A stretch of DNA of 64,000 nt from positions 124,001-188,000 of the forward strand of contig CAVUNV010000016.1 of the NCBI GenBank assembly GCA_963742925.1, read 5' to 3'. The stretch is from PALSA-612 sp963742925. GTDB lineage: Bacteria; Actinomycetota; Thermoleophilia; Gaiellales; Gaiellaceae. The notes under the pieces were generated by a model. That model ran no database searches, was not told the DNA's origin, and worked only from the letters and a program-made list of their open reading frames with translations. Positions 44,413 to 54,300 of the stretch are shown here, one piece after another (the first letter of the stretch is position 1; each line of letters opens with the position of its first letter). The translations under genes were made by a program, and so were the position numbers.

Positions 44413-45158
44413 AGGAGTGAGCGGGTCAGGCCGCCGTCGACAGGAATGACCGTGCCCGTGACGTAGCTCGCCTGGTCGGACGCGAGGAAGCAGACGACGC
44501 GGGCGATCTCGGCGGGCGTGCCGAAGCGGCGGAGCGGGATCTGAGCCTGGTCGTGCTCGCGGGATCGGCCGCCTGCCGCGTAGAGCTCGGCGAGCCGGTC
44601 GGTGTCGATCCGCCCGGGGGCGATGGTGTTGACCGTGATGCCCTTCGGGCCGACCTCGCGGGCGAGGGTCTTCGCCCATCCGACCACTCCCGGCCGGACC
44701 GCGTTCGAGAGCGCCAGCCCGTCGATCGGCTCGCGGACCGAGCTCGACTCGACGTTGACGACTCGCCCGCGACCTGAGCGCTCGAGGTGGGGAAGGCAGA
44801 GGTTCGTGAGCCGGACGACCGGCAGCAGCAGAAGCTCGACGGCGCTCTCGACCGCGGCGGCGTCGACGCCGGCGGCCGGGCCGGGCGGCGGGCCGCCGCC
44901 GTTGTTGACCAGGACGTCCACGCCTCCGAACGCCGTGACCGTCCGCTCGACCATCCGGTCGAGATCGGCCGGCACCGTCAGGTCGCCGCGGACGGCGAGC
45001 GCACCGAGCCGCTCGGCCTCACGCTCGAGCAGGTCGCGGCGGCGGGCGAACATCGCGACGTTGGCGCCCTCCTCGACCAGCGCCTCTGCGATCGCGAGCC
45101 CCATCCCGGAGGAGGCCCCGCAGACGATCGCCGTCCGGCCCTCGAGCCCGAGGTTCAC
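44409..45158 (-). CDS. Short-chain dehydrogenase/reductase lacking YxxxK
   Basis: 249 residues from GTG. NAD(P) site GRTAIVCGASSGMGLAIAEA; VLVNNGGGPPPGPAAGVDA. The catalytic Ser is in NVESSSV, but where the Tyr and Lys should stand the sequence reads SNAVR within LALSNAVRPGVVGWAKTLAR. The rest of the fold is intact (VNTIAPGRIDTDRLAELYAA, ASYVTGTVIPVDGG). A subset of bacterial SDRs has this change and may use other residues or be non-catalytic. It overlaps the protease start. Confidence 0.9.
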   Translation of the reverse strand: MNLGLEGRTAIVCGASSGMGLAIAEALVEEGANVAMFARRRDLLEREAERLGALAVRGDLTVPADLDRMVERTVTAFGGVDVLVNNGGGPPPGPAAGVDAAAVESAVELLLLPVVRLTNLCLPHLERSGRGRVVNVESSSVREPIDGLALSNAVRPGVVGWAKTLAREVGPKGITVNTIAPGRIDTDRLAELYAAGGRSREHDQAQIPLRRFGTPAEIARVVCFLASDQASYVTGTVIPVDGGLTRSLL

Positions 45159-45225
45159 CGGAAATCGCACCTTTGCGTCCGGGGCACCCCAGCCCACCAC
45201 CCACGTTCGATCGTAACCCGAAATT

Positions 45226-45241
45226 TCACACAGGTGTGTGA
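45226..45241. promoter_or_regulatory. Perfect palindrome in the SDR promoter
   Basis: TCACACA-GG-TGTGTGA, 7-bp perfect arms, about 70 bases upstream of the SDR start. Another half-site TGTGTGA lies 22 bases farther upstream (45257-45263), two helical turns away. A TACGAT-like -10 lies about 15 bases downstream, so the palindrome would cover the -35 region. The regulator is unknown. Confidence 0.5.
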
Positions 45242-45296
45242 CCCGGGTGTGCCGATTGTGTGACGAGTCGATCAACAGACTCGGCCGGTCCGGTGG

Positions 45297-46223
45297 CTAG
45301 GCGAGTGAGAGGACGCCGACGACCTCGCGCACGGCTTCGGCCGACGCCGCGAGGGCCGACTGCTCGACGTCCGTGAGCTCGAGCTGGACGATCTCCTCGA
45401 CCCCTGCCGAGCCGAGCTTGACGGGTACGCCCATGTACAGGCCGTCGATGCCGTACTCGCCCTCGAGCAGCGCCGTGCACGGGAGCACGCGCTTCTGGTC
45501 GAGCAGGATCGAGTCGACCATCTGTGCGACGGCTGCGCCGGGCGCGTACCAGGCGGACGTGCCGAGCAGGTTCACGACCTCGCCGCCGCCCTTGCGCGTC
45601 CGCTCCACCATGGCCTCGATGCGGTCGGCGGAGACGAGCTGCGCGAGCGGCACGCCGCCCACGGTCGTCGCGGAGACGACGGGCACCATCTGGTCGCCGT
45701 GTCCACCGAGCACGACCGCCTGCACGTCCTTGGCGGACGCGCCGGTCTCCCAGGCGATGAAGGCGCGGAAGCGGGCCGTGTCGAGGATGCCGGCCATGCC
45801 GAACACGCGCTCCTTGGGGAACCCGGAGGCGTGCTTGGCGACGTGGCACATCGCGTCGAGCGGGTTGGTGACGACGACGAGGATCGCGTCCGGCGACCCG
45901 GCGATCGCCGCCCGCGTCACGGCGCCGACGATGTTCTCGTTCGTCGTCACGAGATCGTCTCGGCTCATCCCCGGCGAGCGCGGCTTGCCCGACGTGACGA
46001 CGATCAGGTCCGATCCGGCCGTGTCCTCGTAGCCGTTCGTGCCGACGATCGCCGGCTCGTAGCCGAGCACGGGTGCGGCTTCGTTGAGGTCGAGCGCCTT
46101 GCCCTGCGGGAGGTTCTCGATGATGTCGACGAGCACGACGTCGGCGTAGTCGCGGCGCGCGACCTCCTGGGCCGCGGTCGTGCCGACGTTGCCCGCTCCG
46201 ATGACGGTGACCTTCTTGCGCAT
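45297..46223 (-). CDS. mdh: Malate dehydrogenase (LDH-like type)
   Basis: 308 residues. KVTVIGAGNVGTTAAQEVAR (NAD loop with Asp near residue 33: VVLVDIIE), TSGKPRSPGMSRDDL with the active-site loop Arg pair, VVVTNPLDAM, RVFGMAGILDTARFR, and LGGHGDQMVPVVS with the catalytic His. The Arg-rich loop (PRSPGMSR) marks malate rather than lactate specificity. Converts malate to oxaloacetate. Ends the icd-mdh pair, 4 bases after icd. Confidence 0.95.
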   Translation of the reverse strand: MRKKVTVIGAGNVGTTAAQEVARRDYADVVLVDIIENLPQGKALDLNEAAPVLGYEPAIVGTNGYEDTAGSDLIVVTSGKPRSPGMSRDDLVTTNENIVGAVTRAAIAGSPDAILVVVTNPLDAMCHVAKHASGFPKERVFGMAGILDTARFRAFIAWETGASAKDVQAVVLGGHGDQMVPVVSATTVGGVPLAQLVSADRIEAMVERTRKGGGEVVNLLGTSAWYAPGAAVAQMVDSILLDQKRVLPCTALLEGEYGIDGLYMGVPVKLGSAGVEEIVQLELTDVEQSALAASAEAVREVVGVLSLA

Positions 46224-46227
46224 CGCC

Positions 46228-47310
46228 TTAGGCTCCTAGCTTCTCGATGATTGCGTCGGCGACCTCGCTCGTGCCGACGGCTGTCGGGTCGTCGCGACTC
46301 GGCTTCATGTCGTAGGTGACGTGCTTGCCCTCCCGGATCACGTCGGCGACGGCCTTCTCGAGGCGCACCGCAGCGCCGGGCTCGCCCAGGTGCTCGAGCA
46401 TCAGCTTCCCGGACAGGATCATCGCGATCGGGTTGACCCTGTTCAGGCCCTTGTACTTCGGGGCCGATCCGTGGGTCGCCTCGAACACGGCCGCGTCGGC
46501 GCCGATGTTCGCGCCGGGAGCGACGCCGAGCCCGCCGACCAGGCCGGCGGTCAGGTCGCTGATGATGTCGCCGTACAGGTTCGGGAGCACCAGCACGTCG
46601 AACTCCTCCGGCCGCTGGACGAGCCCCATGCAGAGTGCGTCGACGAGGTTCTCGCGCGCCTCGATGTCCGGGTAGTCCGCGGCGACCTCGCGGAACACGG
46701 ACAGGAACAGGCCGTCCGTGTGCTTCATGATGTTCGCCTTCGTGATGCAGTGCACGGCTCTTCGCCCGTGTGTGCGTGCGTACTCGAAGCCGTAACGGGC
46801 GATCCGCTCGGAGCCCTCGGGGCTGATCGGCTTGATCGAAAGCCCCGACGACTCGGCGATGTGCTTCGGCTGCAACCCGTTCAGCGTCTCGATGACGCGG
46901 TGGGCGTCGTCGCTTCCGGACGTGAACTCGATGCCTGCGTAGAGGTCCTCGGTGTTCTCGCGCACGATCACGACGTCGACGCCCTCGTAGCGGGAGCGCA
47001 CGCCGGGATACGTCTTGCAGGGGCGCAGGCAGGCGTACAGGCCGAGCTCGTGCCGGAGCGCGACGTTGACCGAGCGGAAGCCCGTGCCGATCGGCGTCGT
47101 GATCGGCCCCTTCAGCGCCACCTTGTTCGCGCGGATCGAGTCGAGCGTCTCGTCGGGAAGCGGGGTGCCGGCCGTGTCCATCACGTCGACGCCGGCCTCC
47201 TGAACGTCCCACTCGAACTCCGGGCCCGTTGCTTCGAGAACGCGGCGGGTCGCCTCGGTCAGCTCCGGGCCGGTCCCGTCGCCGGGAACGAGGGTGACGC
47301 GGTGGGCCAT
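46228..47310 (-). CDS. icd: Isocitrate dehydrogenase (NAD/IPMDH-type)
   Basis: 360 residues. VTLVPGDGTGPELTEATRRV, LKGPITTPIGTGFRSVNVAL (substrate Ser/Arg/Arg), IVRENTEDLYAGIEF, the catalytic Tyr in ARYGFEYARTHGRRAV and Lys in CITKANIMKHTDGLFL, VLVLPNLYGDIISDL with metal Asp, and FEATHGSAPKYKG. It resembles the mitochondrial/Thermus-like NAD enzymes. It precedes mdh and faces the citrate synthase gene across 56 bases. Confidence 0.94.
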   Translation of the reverse strand: MAHRVTLVPGDGTGPELTEATRRVLEATGPEFEWDVQEAGVDVMDTAGTPLPDETLDSIRANKVALKGPITTPIGTGFRSVNVALRHELGLYACLRPCKTYPGVRSRYEGVDVVIVRENTEDLYAGIEFTSGSDDAHRVIETLNGLQPKHIAESSGLSIKPISPEGSERIARYGFEYARTHGRRAVHCITKANIMKHTDGLFLSVFREVAADYPDIEARENLVDALCMGLVQRPEEFDVLVLPNLYGDIISDLTAGLVGGLGVAPGANIGADAAVFEATHGSAPKYKGLNRVNPIAMILSGKLMLEHLGEPGAAVRLEKAVADVIREGKHVTYDMKPSRDDPTAVGTSEVADAIIEKLGA

Positions 47311-47366
47311 CGCAACGACTCTACCCGCTCTCCATCGCGCAACCGTCCGGTAGATTCCGTCGCGGA

Positions 47367-48452
47367 ATGAGTGATTTCAAGCCGGGGCTCGAAGGCATCG
47401 TCGCGGTCGAAACCGAGATCGCCGAGCCCGATCGCGAGGGCGGCCAGCTTCGGTATCGCGGCATCGACATCGTCGAGCTCGTCGGCCACTACCCGTACGA
47501 GCGCGTCTGGGGCCTTCTCGTCGACAACGATCTCGACTCGGCAATGCCCGAGCCGGAGCCGTACGAGCCGGCGCGGCTGACCGGGAACGCGCCGTCCGAC
47601 CTCCAGGCCGAGACTGCCCGCTTCTCCGGGGTGTGGAACCTCGGCAAGCTGAACGAGATCTCGGACGAGCAGGCGCGCGAGGACCTCGGCCGGTTGTCGG
47701 CCCAGATGATGGGCATCGTCGCGCGCTCCGCCCGCGCCGCCGACGGGCACACCGACGAGGTTCCGGCGAGCGTCGTCGCGCAGGGGAAGACGGCGGCGGA
47801 GAGGTTCCTCCTCCAGTGGCACGGCGAGGCCGACCCGAAGGCCGTGAAGGCGATCGACACGTACTGGATCTGCACCGCCGAGCACGGGCTGAACGCCTCG
47901 ACCTTCGCTGCGCGCATCGTCGCCTCCACCGGAGCCGATTGCGGCGCAGCGCTGTCGGCGGCCGTCGGGGCGCTCTCCGGCCCGCTTCACGGCGGCGCGC
48001 CGGCGTACGTGAAGCCGATGCTCGAGGAGGTCGCGGCCACGGGCGACCCGGACAAGTGGGTCAAGGACACCCTCGACTCCGGCAAGCGGATCATGGGCTT
48101 CGGGCATCGCATCTACCGCGCCGAGGATCCCCGCTCGCGGATCCTCAAGGAGACCGCGCGCGAGCTGGGCTCGCCTCAGATCGAGATCGCCGAGCGGCTC
48201 GAGGAGGCAGCGCTCGCCGAGCTCGAACGGCGCCATCCCGAGCGGCCGTTGAAGACGAACGTCGAGTACTACTCGGCCGTCGTGCTCGACATCGCCGAGA
48301 TCCCGCCGCCGCTCGCGCCGGCGATGTTCGCGTGCTCGCGGGTCGCCGGCTGGTCGGCGCACATCCTCGAGCAGAAGCGCACCGGCCGGCTCTTCCGTCC
48401 CTCGGCCACGTACATCGGGCCGGCGGCGCGCAGCCTCGCCTCGGTCAGTTGA
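47367..48452 (+). CDS. gltA: Citrate synthase
   Basis: 361 residues, short (type I) form. LEGIVAVETEIAEPDREGGQ, LRYRGIDIVELV, the three catalytic residues: His in AEHGLNASTF, His in MGFGHRIYRAEDPR, Asp near residue 309 in AVVLDIAEI, and ALSGPLHGGAP for CoA. Condenses oxaloacetate with acetyl-CoA. It is divergent from icd-mdh, forming a TCA island. A 2-methylcitrate synthase activity cannot be ruled out from sequence. Confidence 0.95.
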   Translation: MSDFKPGLEGIVAVETEIAEPDREGGQLRYRGIDIVELVGHYPYERVWGLLVDNDLDSAMPEPEPYEPARLTGNAPSDLQAETARFSGVWNLGKLNEISDEQAREDLGRLSAQMMGIVARSARAADGHTDEVPASVVAQGKTAAERFLLQWHGEADPKAVKAIDTYWICTAEHGLNASTFAARIVASTGADCGAALSAAVGALSGPLHGGAPAYVKPMLEEVAATGDPDKWVKDTLDSGKRIMGFGHRIYRAEDPRSRILKETARELGSPQIEIAERLEEAALAELERRHPERPLKTNVEYYSAVVLDIAEIPPPLAPAMFACSRVAGWSAHILEQKRTGRLFRPSATYIGPAARSLASVS

Positions 48453-48949
48453 CGCTCGCCGAGGCGGCCGCTCGGGCCGACGAGCTCGCCGAGGCGGGCT
48501 CCGAGCAGGAGCTGTCGCTGCTTCGGGCCGAGTGGAGCGACGAGATCGAGGCCGCCGCACGGAACGCCGACTACCGTGAGCGGGCGGTCGCCTACCGCTC
48601 GATCGGCCAGTTCCGCTTCCGCCAGAAGACGGAGCTGCTCCGGCGCGGGCTCGAGGACGAGAGCCCGTCCTGCCGCGGCTCGGCGCTCGTCTCGATCGAG
48701 CGGCTCTCGCGCGACAGCCCCGGTGTCGTCAACGCCGTGCGCCCGCTCCTGCACAAGCTGGCCGACGCCGACGGCAACCAGGCGGTCCGGAGGCTGGCGG
48801 TCGTCTGCCTGAAGAACGGCTCGCCCCAGCGCGAGACGATCGTCCTGCTCCAGGGGCTCGCGGCAGACGACGAGGCCGACCGCGAGCTGCGCGACGTCGC
48901 GGCGAAGGTGGCCGCCCAGCTCAAGAAGAAGGCTGGCCCGAAGGGCTAG
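48449..48949 (+). CDS. HEAT-repeat-like protein
   Basis: 166 residues from TTG, overlapping the citrate synthase stop by four bases. Helical pairs: ADYRERAVAYRSIGQFRFRQ, RRGLEDESPSCRGSALVSIE, HKLADADGNQAVRRLAVVCL, LQGLAADDEADRELRDVAAK. Such repeats make a curved helical scaffold for protein binding. Partner unknown. Its end overlaps the convergent xerD stop by 4 bases. Confidence 0.8.
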   Translation: MTLAEAAARADELAEAGSEQELSLLRAEWSDEIEAAARNADYRERAVAYRSIGQFRFRQKTELLRRGLEDESPSCRGSALVSIERLSRDSPGVVNAVRPLLHKLADADGNQAVRRLAVVCLKNGSPQRETIVLLQGLAADDEADRELRDVAAKVAAQLKKKAGPKG

Positions 48950-49854
48950 CTCGCCTCGTCGCCGCCCGGATGTCGTCGCGCGTGCGGGTGCGCGTCGAAG
49001 TAGGCCTCGCGGCGGCGCCGGTCGGTGACGTGCGTGTACAGCTCGGTCGTCGCCAGGTCGGCGTGCCCGAGCATCTCCTGGACGGAGCGCAGGTCGGCGC
49101 CTCCCTCGAGCAGATGCGTCGCGAACGAGTGGCGAAGGAGGTGCGGGTGGACGCGGCCCGGCTCGAGGCCCGCGCGCTCCGCGAGCTTGCGCAGGATCAG
49201 GAAGGCGCCGGCGCGCGTCAGCGGGCCGCCGCGTGAGTTGAGGAAGAGCTCGGGACGGTGCCGGCGGTCGAGGAACGGCCGCCCGCGGCTCAGGTAGCGG
49301 CGCAGCGCCTCCGCTGCACGCCGTCCGATCGGGACGACGCGCTCCTTGCCGCCCTTGCCCACGCAGCGGACGAGCCGCTCGTCGAGGTCGATCCCCGCTC
49401 GCTCGAGCCCGACCGCCTCGCTCACCCGTAGCCCGGCGCCGTAGAGCAGCTCCACGAGCGCGCCGTCCCGGAGGGCTCGCGGCGTGACGCCGTTCGCCGC
49501 CTCGATCAGGCGCTCGGCCTCGCTCGGCGAGAGCGTGCGCGGGAGCGTCCGGGTCCGCCTCGGCGAGGCGATCGCCGCGGCCGGATTGTCTTCGCGCGCT
49601 CCGACCAGCGTCTGATGGCGGAAGAACGAGCGCAGCGCGGCCAGCCTGCGCGCGAGCGTCGAGCCGGACCGCCCGGCCGTGCGGAGCTCGGCCAGGTAGC
49701 TCTCGATCTCCTCGGTCGTCGCGTCGCGAATCCCCCGCCCCAGCCGGCGCGCGAAGTCCTCGAGGTCGCGGCGGTAGCTCTCGACCGTCCGCGGGGCGAG
49801 CCGCGCACGGGAGACGGCCAGGAAGCTGTCGAGATCAGGATCGCGGATGGGCAC
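48946..49854 (-). CDS. xerD: Tyrosine recombinase XerD
   Basis: 302 residues. N-terminal SAM-like core-binding domain (DSFLAVSRARLAPRTVESYR, LAALRSFFRHQTLVGAREDN). Catalytic domain: Arg in LYGAGLRVSEAVGL, Lys in GKGGKERVVPIG, HLLRHSFATHLLEGGADLRS, LGHADLATTELYTHV with the nucleophile Tyr. It resolves chromosome dimers at dif with XerC. GTG start; it overlaps the preceding xerC end by 20 bases. Confidence 0.92.
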   Translation of the reverse strand: MPIRDPDLDSFLAVSRARLAPRTVESYRRDLEDFARRLGRGIRDATTEEIESYLAELRTAGRSGSTLARRLAALRSFFRHQTLVGAREDNPAAAIASPRRTRTLPRTLSPSEAERLIEAANGVTPRALRDGALVELLYGAGLRVSEAVGLERAGIDLDERLVRCVGKGGKERVVPIGRRAAEALRRYLSRGRPFLDRRHRPELFLNSRGGPLTRAGAFLILRKLAERAGLEPGRVHPHLLRHSFATHLLEGGADLRSVQEMLGHADLATTELYTHVTDRRRREAYFDAHPHARRHPGGDEAS

Positions 49855-50672
49855 GGTCGTAGACCTTTCGCAGACGGCGGCCGTCCACATGGCTGTAGAC
49901 CTGTGTGGTCGAGAGCGAGCTGTGGCCGAGCAGCTCCTGGATCACGCGCAGGTCGGCGCCGCCCTCGAGCAGATGGGTCGCGAAGGCGTGCCGCAGGCGG
50001 TGCGGGTGTGGGACGAGGCGGCGCAACGTGCTCGTGTCCAGGCGCCTGCCGCGGGTGGAGAGGAAGAGTGCGTTCTCGGCGCCGAGCGGCCAGCTTGGGC
50101 CGGCCGTCGCGGAGGTAGAGACCGAGGCGGTACGCGGCCTCCTCGCCGAGCGGCACGACGCGCTCCTTGCCGCCCTTGCCGCGGACGTGCACCGTCTCGC
50201 GGTCGAAGTCGACGTCCCCGAGGTCGAGCCCCACCGCCTCGTGGCTGCGGAGGCCCGCCGAGTAGACGAGCTCGACCAGCGCCCGGTTCCGTAGCTGGAG
50301 GGGCTCCGTGCCCTCGAGCCCGGTCAGCGTCTGCTCGAGCTCGTCCAGCTTGGGCGCCTGCGGCAGGCGGCGCGGACGGCGAGGTGACAGCGCGACATCG
50401 GGGACGTGCGCCGGCCCGAGGGCGAAGCGCAGCAGGGAGCGGACGGCCGAGAGGCGGCGCGCGATCGTCGCGGGCGCGAGCCGTCGCGGGCGGCCGCGCG
50501 CGAGCTCGGCGGCGTAATCGGAGAGGAGCCGCGCGTCGACGTCCCCGAGCGCCGCGCCGCGGTCTTCGAGCCAGGCCGCGAACGGGTCGAGGTCGAACCG
50601 GTACGCGCGCCGCGTCGCCTCGCCGAGCCCGGGCGAGGCGAGGAACCGGTCGATTGCCTTGCGCGTGTCCAT
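49835..50672 (-). CDS. xerC: Tyrosine recombinase XerC (frameshifted)
   Basis: About 279 residues when one frameshift near 50098 is repaired. Upstream part: TRKAIDRFLASPGLGEATRR, SAGLRSHEAVGLDLGDVD, GKGGKERVVPLGEEAAYRLG. Downstream part in another frame: ALFLSTRGRRLDTSTLR, HPHRLRHAFATHLLEGGADL, LGHSSLSTTQVYSHVDG and VYDRAHPR, which is a XerC-like end. Arg, Lys, HxxR, His and Tyr are all present. xerC and xerD side by side is uncommon; they usually lie apart. Confidence 0.88.
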
Positions 50673-50696
50673 GGCGGCTTGTTCGCGCTGCGCCGC

Positions 50697-51770
50697 TCAT
50701 GACCTCCGCCGTGTGAACGCCGGCAGGCGTACGAGACGAGGACGATTGGAGTGGCCCAGGCGGTCGAGCAGAAGCTGGTCGAGCCGGTTCTCGACCGGCG
50801 AGCCGTTGGCTGTGAACGGCCGCCCTCTGCCCGACGCGCGACGGGAGCGGTCGCGCGCGTCGCCGATCAGCTGGCTGGTCCACGCCGTGTGCGGATCGTC
50901 CCAGCCGAGACGGCGCGCGAACACACGCGAGTCGTGCGCGCCCTTCAACGGTGCAAGGCAAAGCGCAGATTGGAGCGCCGACCAACGCTCCCGGGCGGTT
51001 CCCCACGGCAGCCGCTCGATGTAGCTCACGGCGAGCGCTTCGATCGCGTCTTCGTCCTCTGCCTGGCCGAGAAGGCGCTCGGCCGAGAAGAACGGCGAGC
51101 TGACGATCGCCTCCTCCCAATCGACGAACACGACCTGTCCGTTCGGCCGGATCAGAGCGTTCCAGGCGTTGACATCGGGGTGGTCGAGTGAGAGCGGAAA
51201 TGCCTCGAGCTCCGCCGCTCGCGCCTGGAGCCACGGCTGCGCGCGCTCGAGCCACCGGACGAGCCGAGCCGGCTGGTCTCCGAGCCCGTCCTCGAGCAGC
51301 AGCGTGGGCACCTCCGACGGGCGAATCACAGGCAGGGCGGAGAGATCGAGGCTCGCGGCGGTCACCTGCAGGTCGGCCAGCGCACGCGCAACCGAGGCCA
51401 GCTCGTCGACGCTCGCCTGCTGCCGCAACGTGCGGCCCTCCACCCACTCGTGCAGGAACCAGACCTGATCGTCCGCCTCTCGATGTGCCAGAACCTTCGG
51501 CGTGCGACCGGGAAACGACCGGGCGACGAGCTGTTGGACGGAAATGCTCTGCGGAAAGAGCCCCTGCGCGGTGGCCTTGAAGACGACGTCTAGGCCGTCT
51601 GCCCGGAACCTCGCCGTCAGGTTCCACCACCTTCTGCCGCCGTCCACGGGGTACCACTTGCGGCCGAGCACCTCCGCGAAGCCGACCTCGCCGACACCGA
51701 GCTCCGCGCGCACCCAGCCCTCGACCGCCCGGAGAGGGATCCACTGCGACGGCCACTCCGCGGCCCACAT
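50697..51770 (-). CDS. APH-like phosphotransferase
   Basis: 357 residues. Kinase-like fold: VFKATAQGLFPQSIS, FLHEWVEGRTLRQQAS, the catalytic loop LSLDHPDVNAWNALI (HxDxxxxN) and the metal site VVFVDWEEAIVSSP. It has the plan of aminoglycoside/homoserine/choline kinases; the substrate is unknown and resistance is not implied. AAGGAG lies 6 bases before ATG 51770. Divergent from the secreted protein gene at 51921. Confidence 0.88.
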   Translation of the reverse strand: MWAAEWPSQWIPLRAVEGWVRAELGVGEVGFAEVLGRKWYPVDGGRRWWNLTARFRADGLDVVFKATAQGLFPQSISVQQLVARSFPGRTPKVLAHREADDQVWFLHEWVEGRTLRQQASVDELASVARALADLQVTAASLDLSALPVIRPSEVPTLLLEDGLGDQPARLVRWLERAQPWLQARAAELEAFPLSLDHPDVNAWNALIRPNGQVVFVDWEEAIVSSPFFSAERLLGQAEDEDAIEALAVSYIERLPWGTARERWSALQSALCLAPLKGAHDSRVFARRLGWDDPHTAWTSQLIGDARDRSRRASGRGRPFTANGSPVENRLDQLLLDRLGHSNRPRLVRLPAFTRRRS

Positions 51771-51920
51771 GGCGGCTCCTTCGGCTCGGAGCGCCTCGAT
51801 CAGGAGGATCTGCCGACGCTCGGTGTGCGCAAAGCTAACGCACGGCCTGAAGACGCAGAAGTCTGGACGGGGCCGTGCGAAGGGGGCTAGGCTCGAGCAG
51901 GCCGTCAGGAGGTCGACCGA

Positions 51921-53710
51921 ATGCATCGAGATCGCCATATCGCCCTACTGGTCGGAGGACTGTGCACCGTTGCTCTCGTGCTCGGAGCGTCGGCCACGTC
52001 GCCGGCGAGATCGGCGTCGCCCAACCCCATCCAGCAGGAGAACGCGCTTCACGGCGACGACGGCTGGTTGCACGCGGGGGCCGACAACCGGGCCATAGAG
52101 GGGTACACGACCGAGGTGAGTGTCCAGCCCGGCGACACCGTTCATTTCCACGTCAGCACGACTCCGGACGCGGGCTACCACATCGACGTCTACCGGCTCG
52201 GCTGGTACGGCGGTATCGGCGCGCGTCTCGTCGCCTGCCTGCCGGCCTGTTCCAATGACGAGTCCGGAACGTCGCGGGACGTCCCGGCTCCCGATGTGAA
52301 CGGGGAGGTCGACGCGGGTTGGCCCGTGACCGACCAGCTGACGGTCCCGTCGACCTGGGTCTCCGGCTACTACCTGGTCGACTACGTGCTGACGAGCGGG
52401 CCGCAGGCGGGCAGGGCGGCGATCGGCTACGTGATCGTCCGCGACCCGCCGTCGCGGCAGTCGGCGATCCTGGTGCAGGTCCCGGTCGACACCTGGCAGG
52501 CGTACAACGCGTGGGGTGGGAAGAGCCTCTACAACGACCAGAGCACAGGCGGACGGCGCGCGACCCACGTCTCCTTCGAGCGGCCGTACCGGTGGGAGCC
52601 GCAGCCGGGCGGCCTGCCGCTGGAGTGGGAGTACCCGCTCGTCCGGTTCCTCGAGCGCAGCGGCTACGACGTCTCCTACCAGACCGACGTCGACACCGAT
52701 GCGAACCCCGGCTCACTGCTCCAGCACCGGCTCGTGATCACCGCCGGGCACGGGGAGTACTGGAGCAAGGCGACCCGGGACGCCTTCGACAATGCGCGCG
52801 ACAAGGGCACGAACCTCGCCTTCATGGGCGCGAACACCGGCTACTGGCAGATCCGGTACGCAGGACGGCGGGCACACCATCGTCGCGTACAAGTCGCGGT
52901 ACGACCCGGAGCCCGACCCTGCTCTGAAGACGACGATGTTCCGCGGCCTGGTTCCGCCCCGCTACGAGTGCGAGCTGCTCGGCATCCAGTTCCAGGCCAC
53001 CGGTCTCAACTGGCCCCCGTCGGACTACGTCGCGCAGCCCGGCGCGATCGCCGACCCGTGGTTCGCGAACACCGGCTTCAGCGGAGGGGACGTCGTGAAG
53101 GGCATCGTCAGCGTCGAGACCGACACGATCCCGGGCAACCAGACGCCGGACAGCTCCTGCGGTCACAAGCTGACGGTCCTCTTCCACCACGAGACGGGAA
53201 GCGACCAGACCGGCAACGCCGACGCCGTCCGCTACACGGCGGATTCCGGCGCGCGCGTGTTCGCGTCCGGCTCGCTCACGTTCGCCTGGGGCCTCGACGA
53301 CTATCCAGCCAATCCCGACGAGACGCCCGGTCTGGTCGACCCGCGCCTGCAGCGCTTCATGCAGAACGCATTCGACGACCTGAGCCGACCGGCGCCGCCG
53401 CCTCCGCCGCCGCCCGTCAGCCTGACGGCGTCGAAGGTTCGGCTCACGGCGGCGCGGGCCGGCCGGCCGTTCACCGCGTCGATGACGGTCAGGAACAACG
53501 GCGAGCCCGTGGCCGGCAACGTCAGCTGCTCCGGACGGCTCGCCGGGAGGACGCTGCGCGCTTTTCGCCGTTCGAGCTCGCCCACCGGGAGGGCGAGCTG
53601 CACCTGGAGCCTTCCCGCTGGGTCGCACGGCAAGCGTGTTCAACGGATCGATCGGCGAGGCCTTCATGGGGTCGAGGGTGAGCAGGCCGTTCTCGGTGGT
53701 GGTCAAGTGA
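51921..53710 (+). CDS. Secreted N,N-dimethylformamidase beta-subunit-like protein (two frameshifts)
   Basis: About 596 residues after repair of an insertion near 52860 and a deletion near 53637. A signal peptide (HIALLVGGLCTVALVLGASA), a beta domain (ENALHGDDGWLHAGADN), then the conserved dimethylformamidase-beta-like part: VPVDTWQAYNAWGGKSLYND, LITAGHGEYWS-like VITAGHGEYWSKATRDAFDN, LAFMGANTGYWQIRY and YECELLGIQFQ. A Pro linker leads to a C-terminal 95-residue domain also found in the next gene. Many homologues are surface proteins of unknown activity; amidase function is not established. Confidence 0.82.
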
Positions 53711-53744
53711 GAGCAGCCCGTTCGGGCGGGCGGCGCGTCGGATC

Positions 53745-54299
53745 ATGGCGACGAGTGTCCCGCTGCTCGCGGCTGTGCTCGTCCTCTCGGTCACTCCGGC
53801 TCGTGCCGCCGACTGGCCGCGCTTCGGAGGCGACGCACAGCTCACGAACGACGTCCCGAGCGCGGCGGCCGCCCACTTCCTCCCCTCGGCGGCTTCGAGC
53901 CTCCAGGTTCGATGGGGCCAACGCCTGGACGGGCCGGTCATCGCCTCGCCGCTCTATGCCGACGCTGTGATGATCGGTGGCCGCCCGGTGAATGCGGTGT
54001 ATGCCTCGACGCAGGCGGGATCGGTGTACGCGCTCGACGCCGTCTCGGGCACCGTGCTCTGGCAGCGTCAGCTGGGAACGGCGGCGTCGACGTGCTCGGA
54101 AGCGCAGGCCGGCGTCGACTCGGTGTACGGGGTGTCCTCGACGGGAGTGATCGACCGGACGCGGAACGTCCTCTACGTGATCGGGGCGACCGGCTTCCTG
54201 TACGCACTCGATCTCGGGACCGGACAGACGGCACCGGGCTGGCCCGTGCAGGTCGTGGAGGACACGAGCGGGGAGTACGTCTGGGGCGGCCTGACGCTT
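53745..54299 (+). pseudogene. PQQ-type beta-propeller secreted protein, N-terminal half
   Basis: A signal peptide (VPLLAAVLVLSVTPARAADW), then WPRFGGDAQLTNDVPSAAA and propeller blades with SVYALDAVSGTVLWQRQLGT and LYALDLGTGQTAPGWPVQVV. The homology stops at YVWGGLTL, after which the plus strand carries antisense of a GT2 gene. The C-terminal part of the same protein reappears at 56665, so the gene is split by a 2.36-kb segment and about 200 central residues are absent. It follows the preceding secreted protein gene by 34 bases. Confidence 0.8.
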
Positions 54300-54300
54300 C

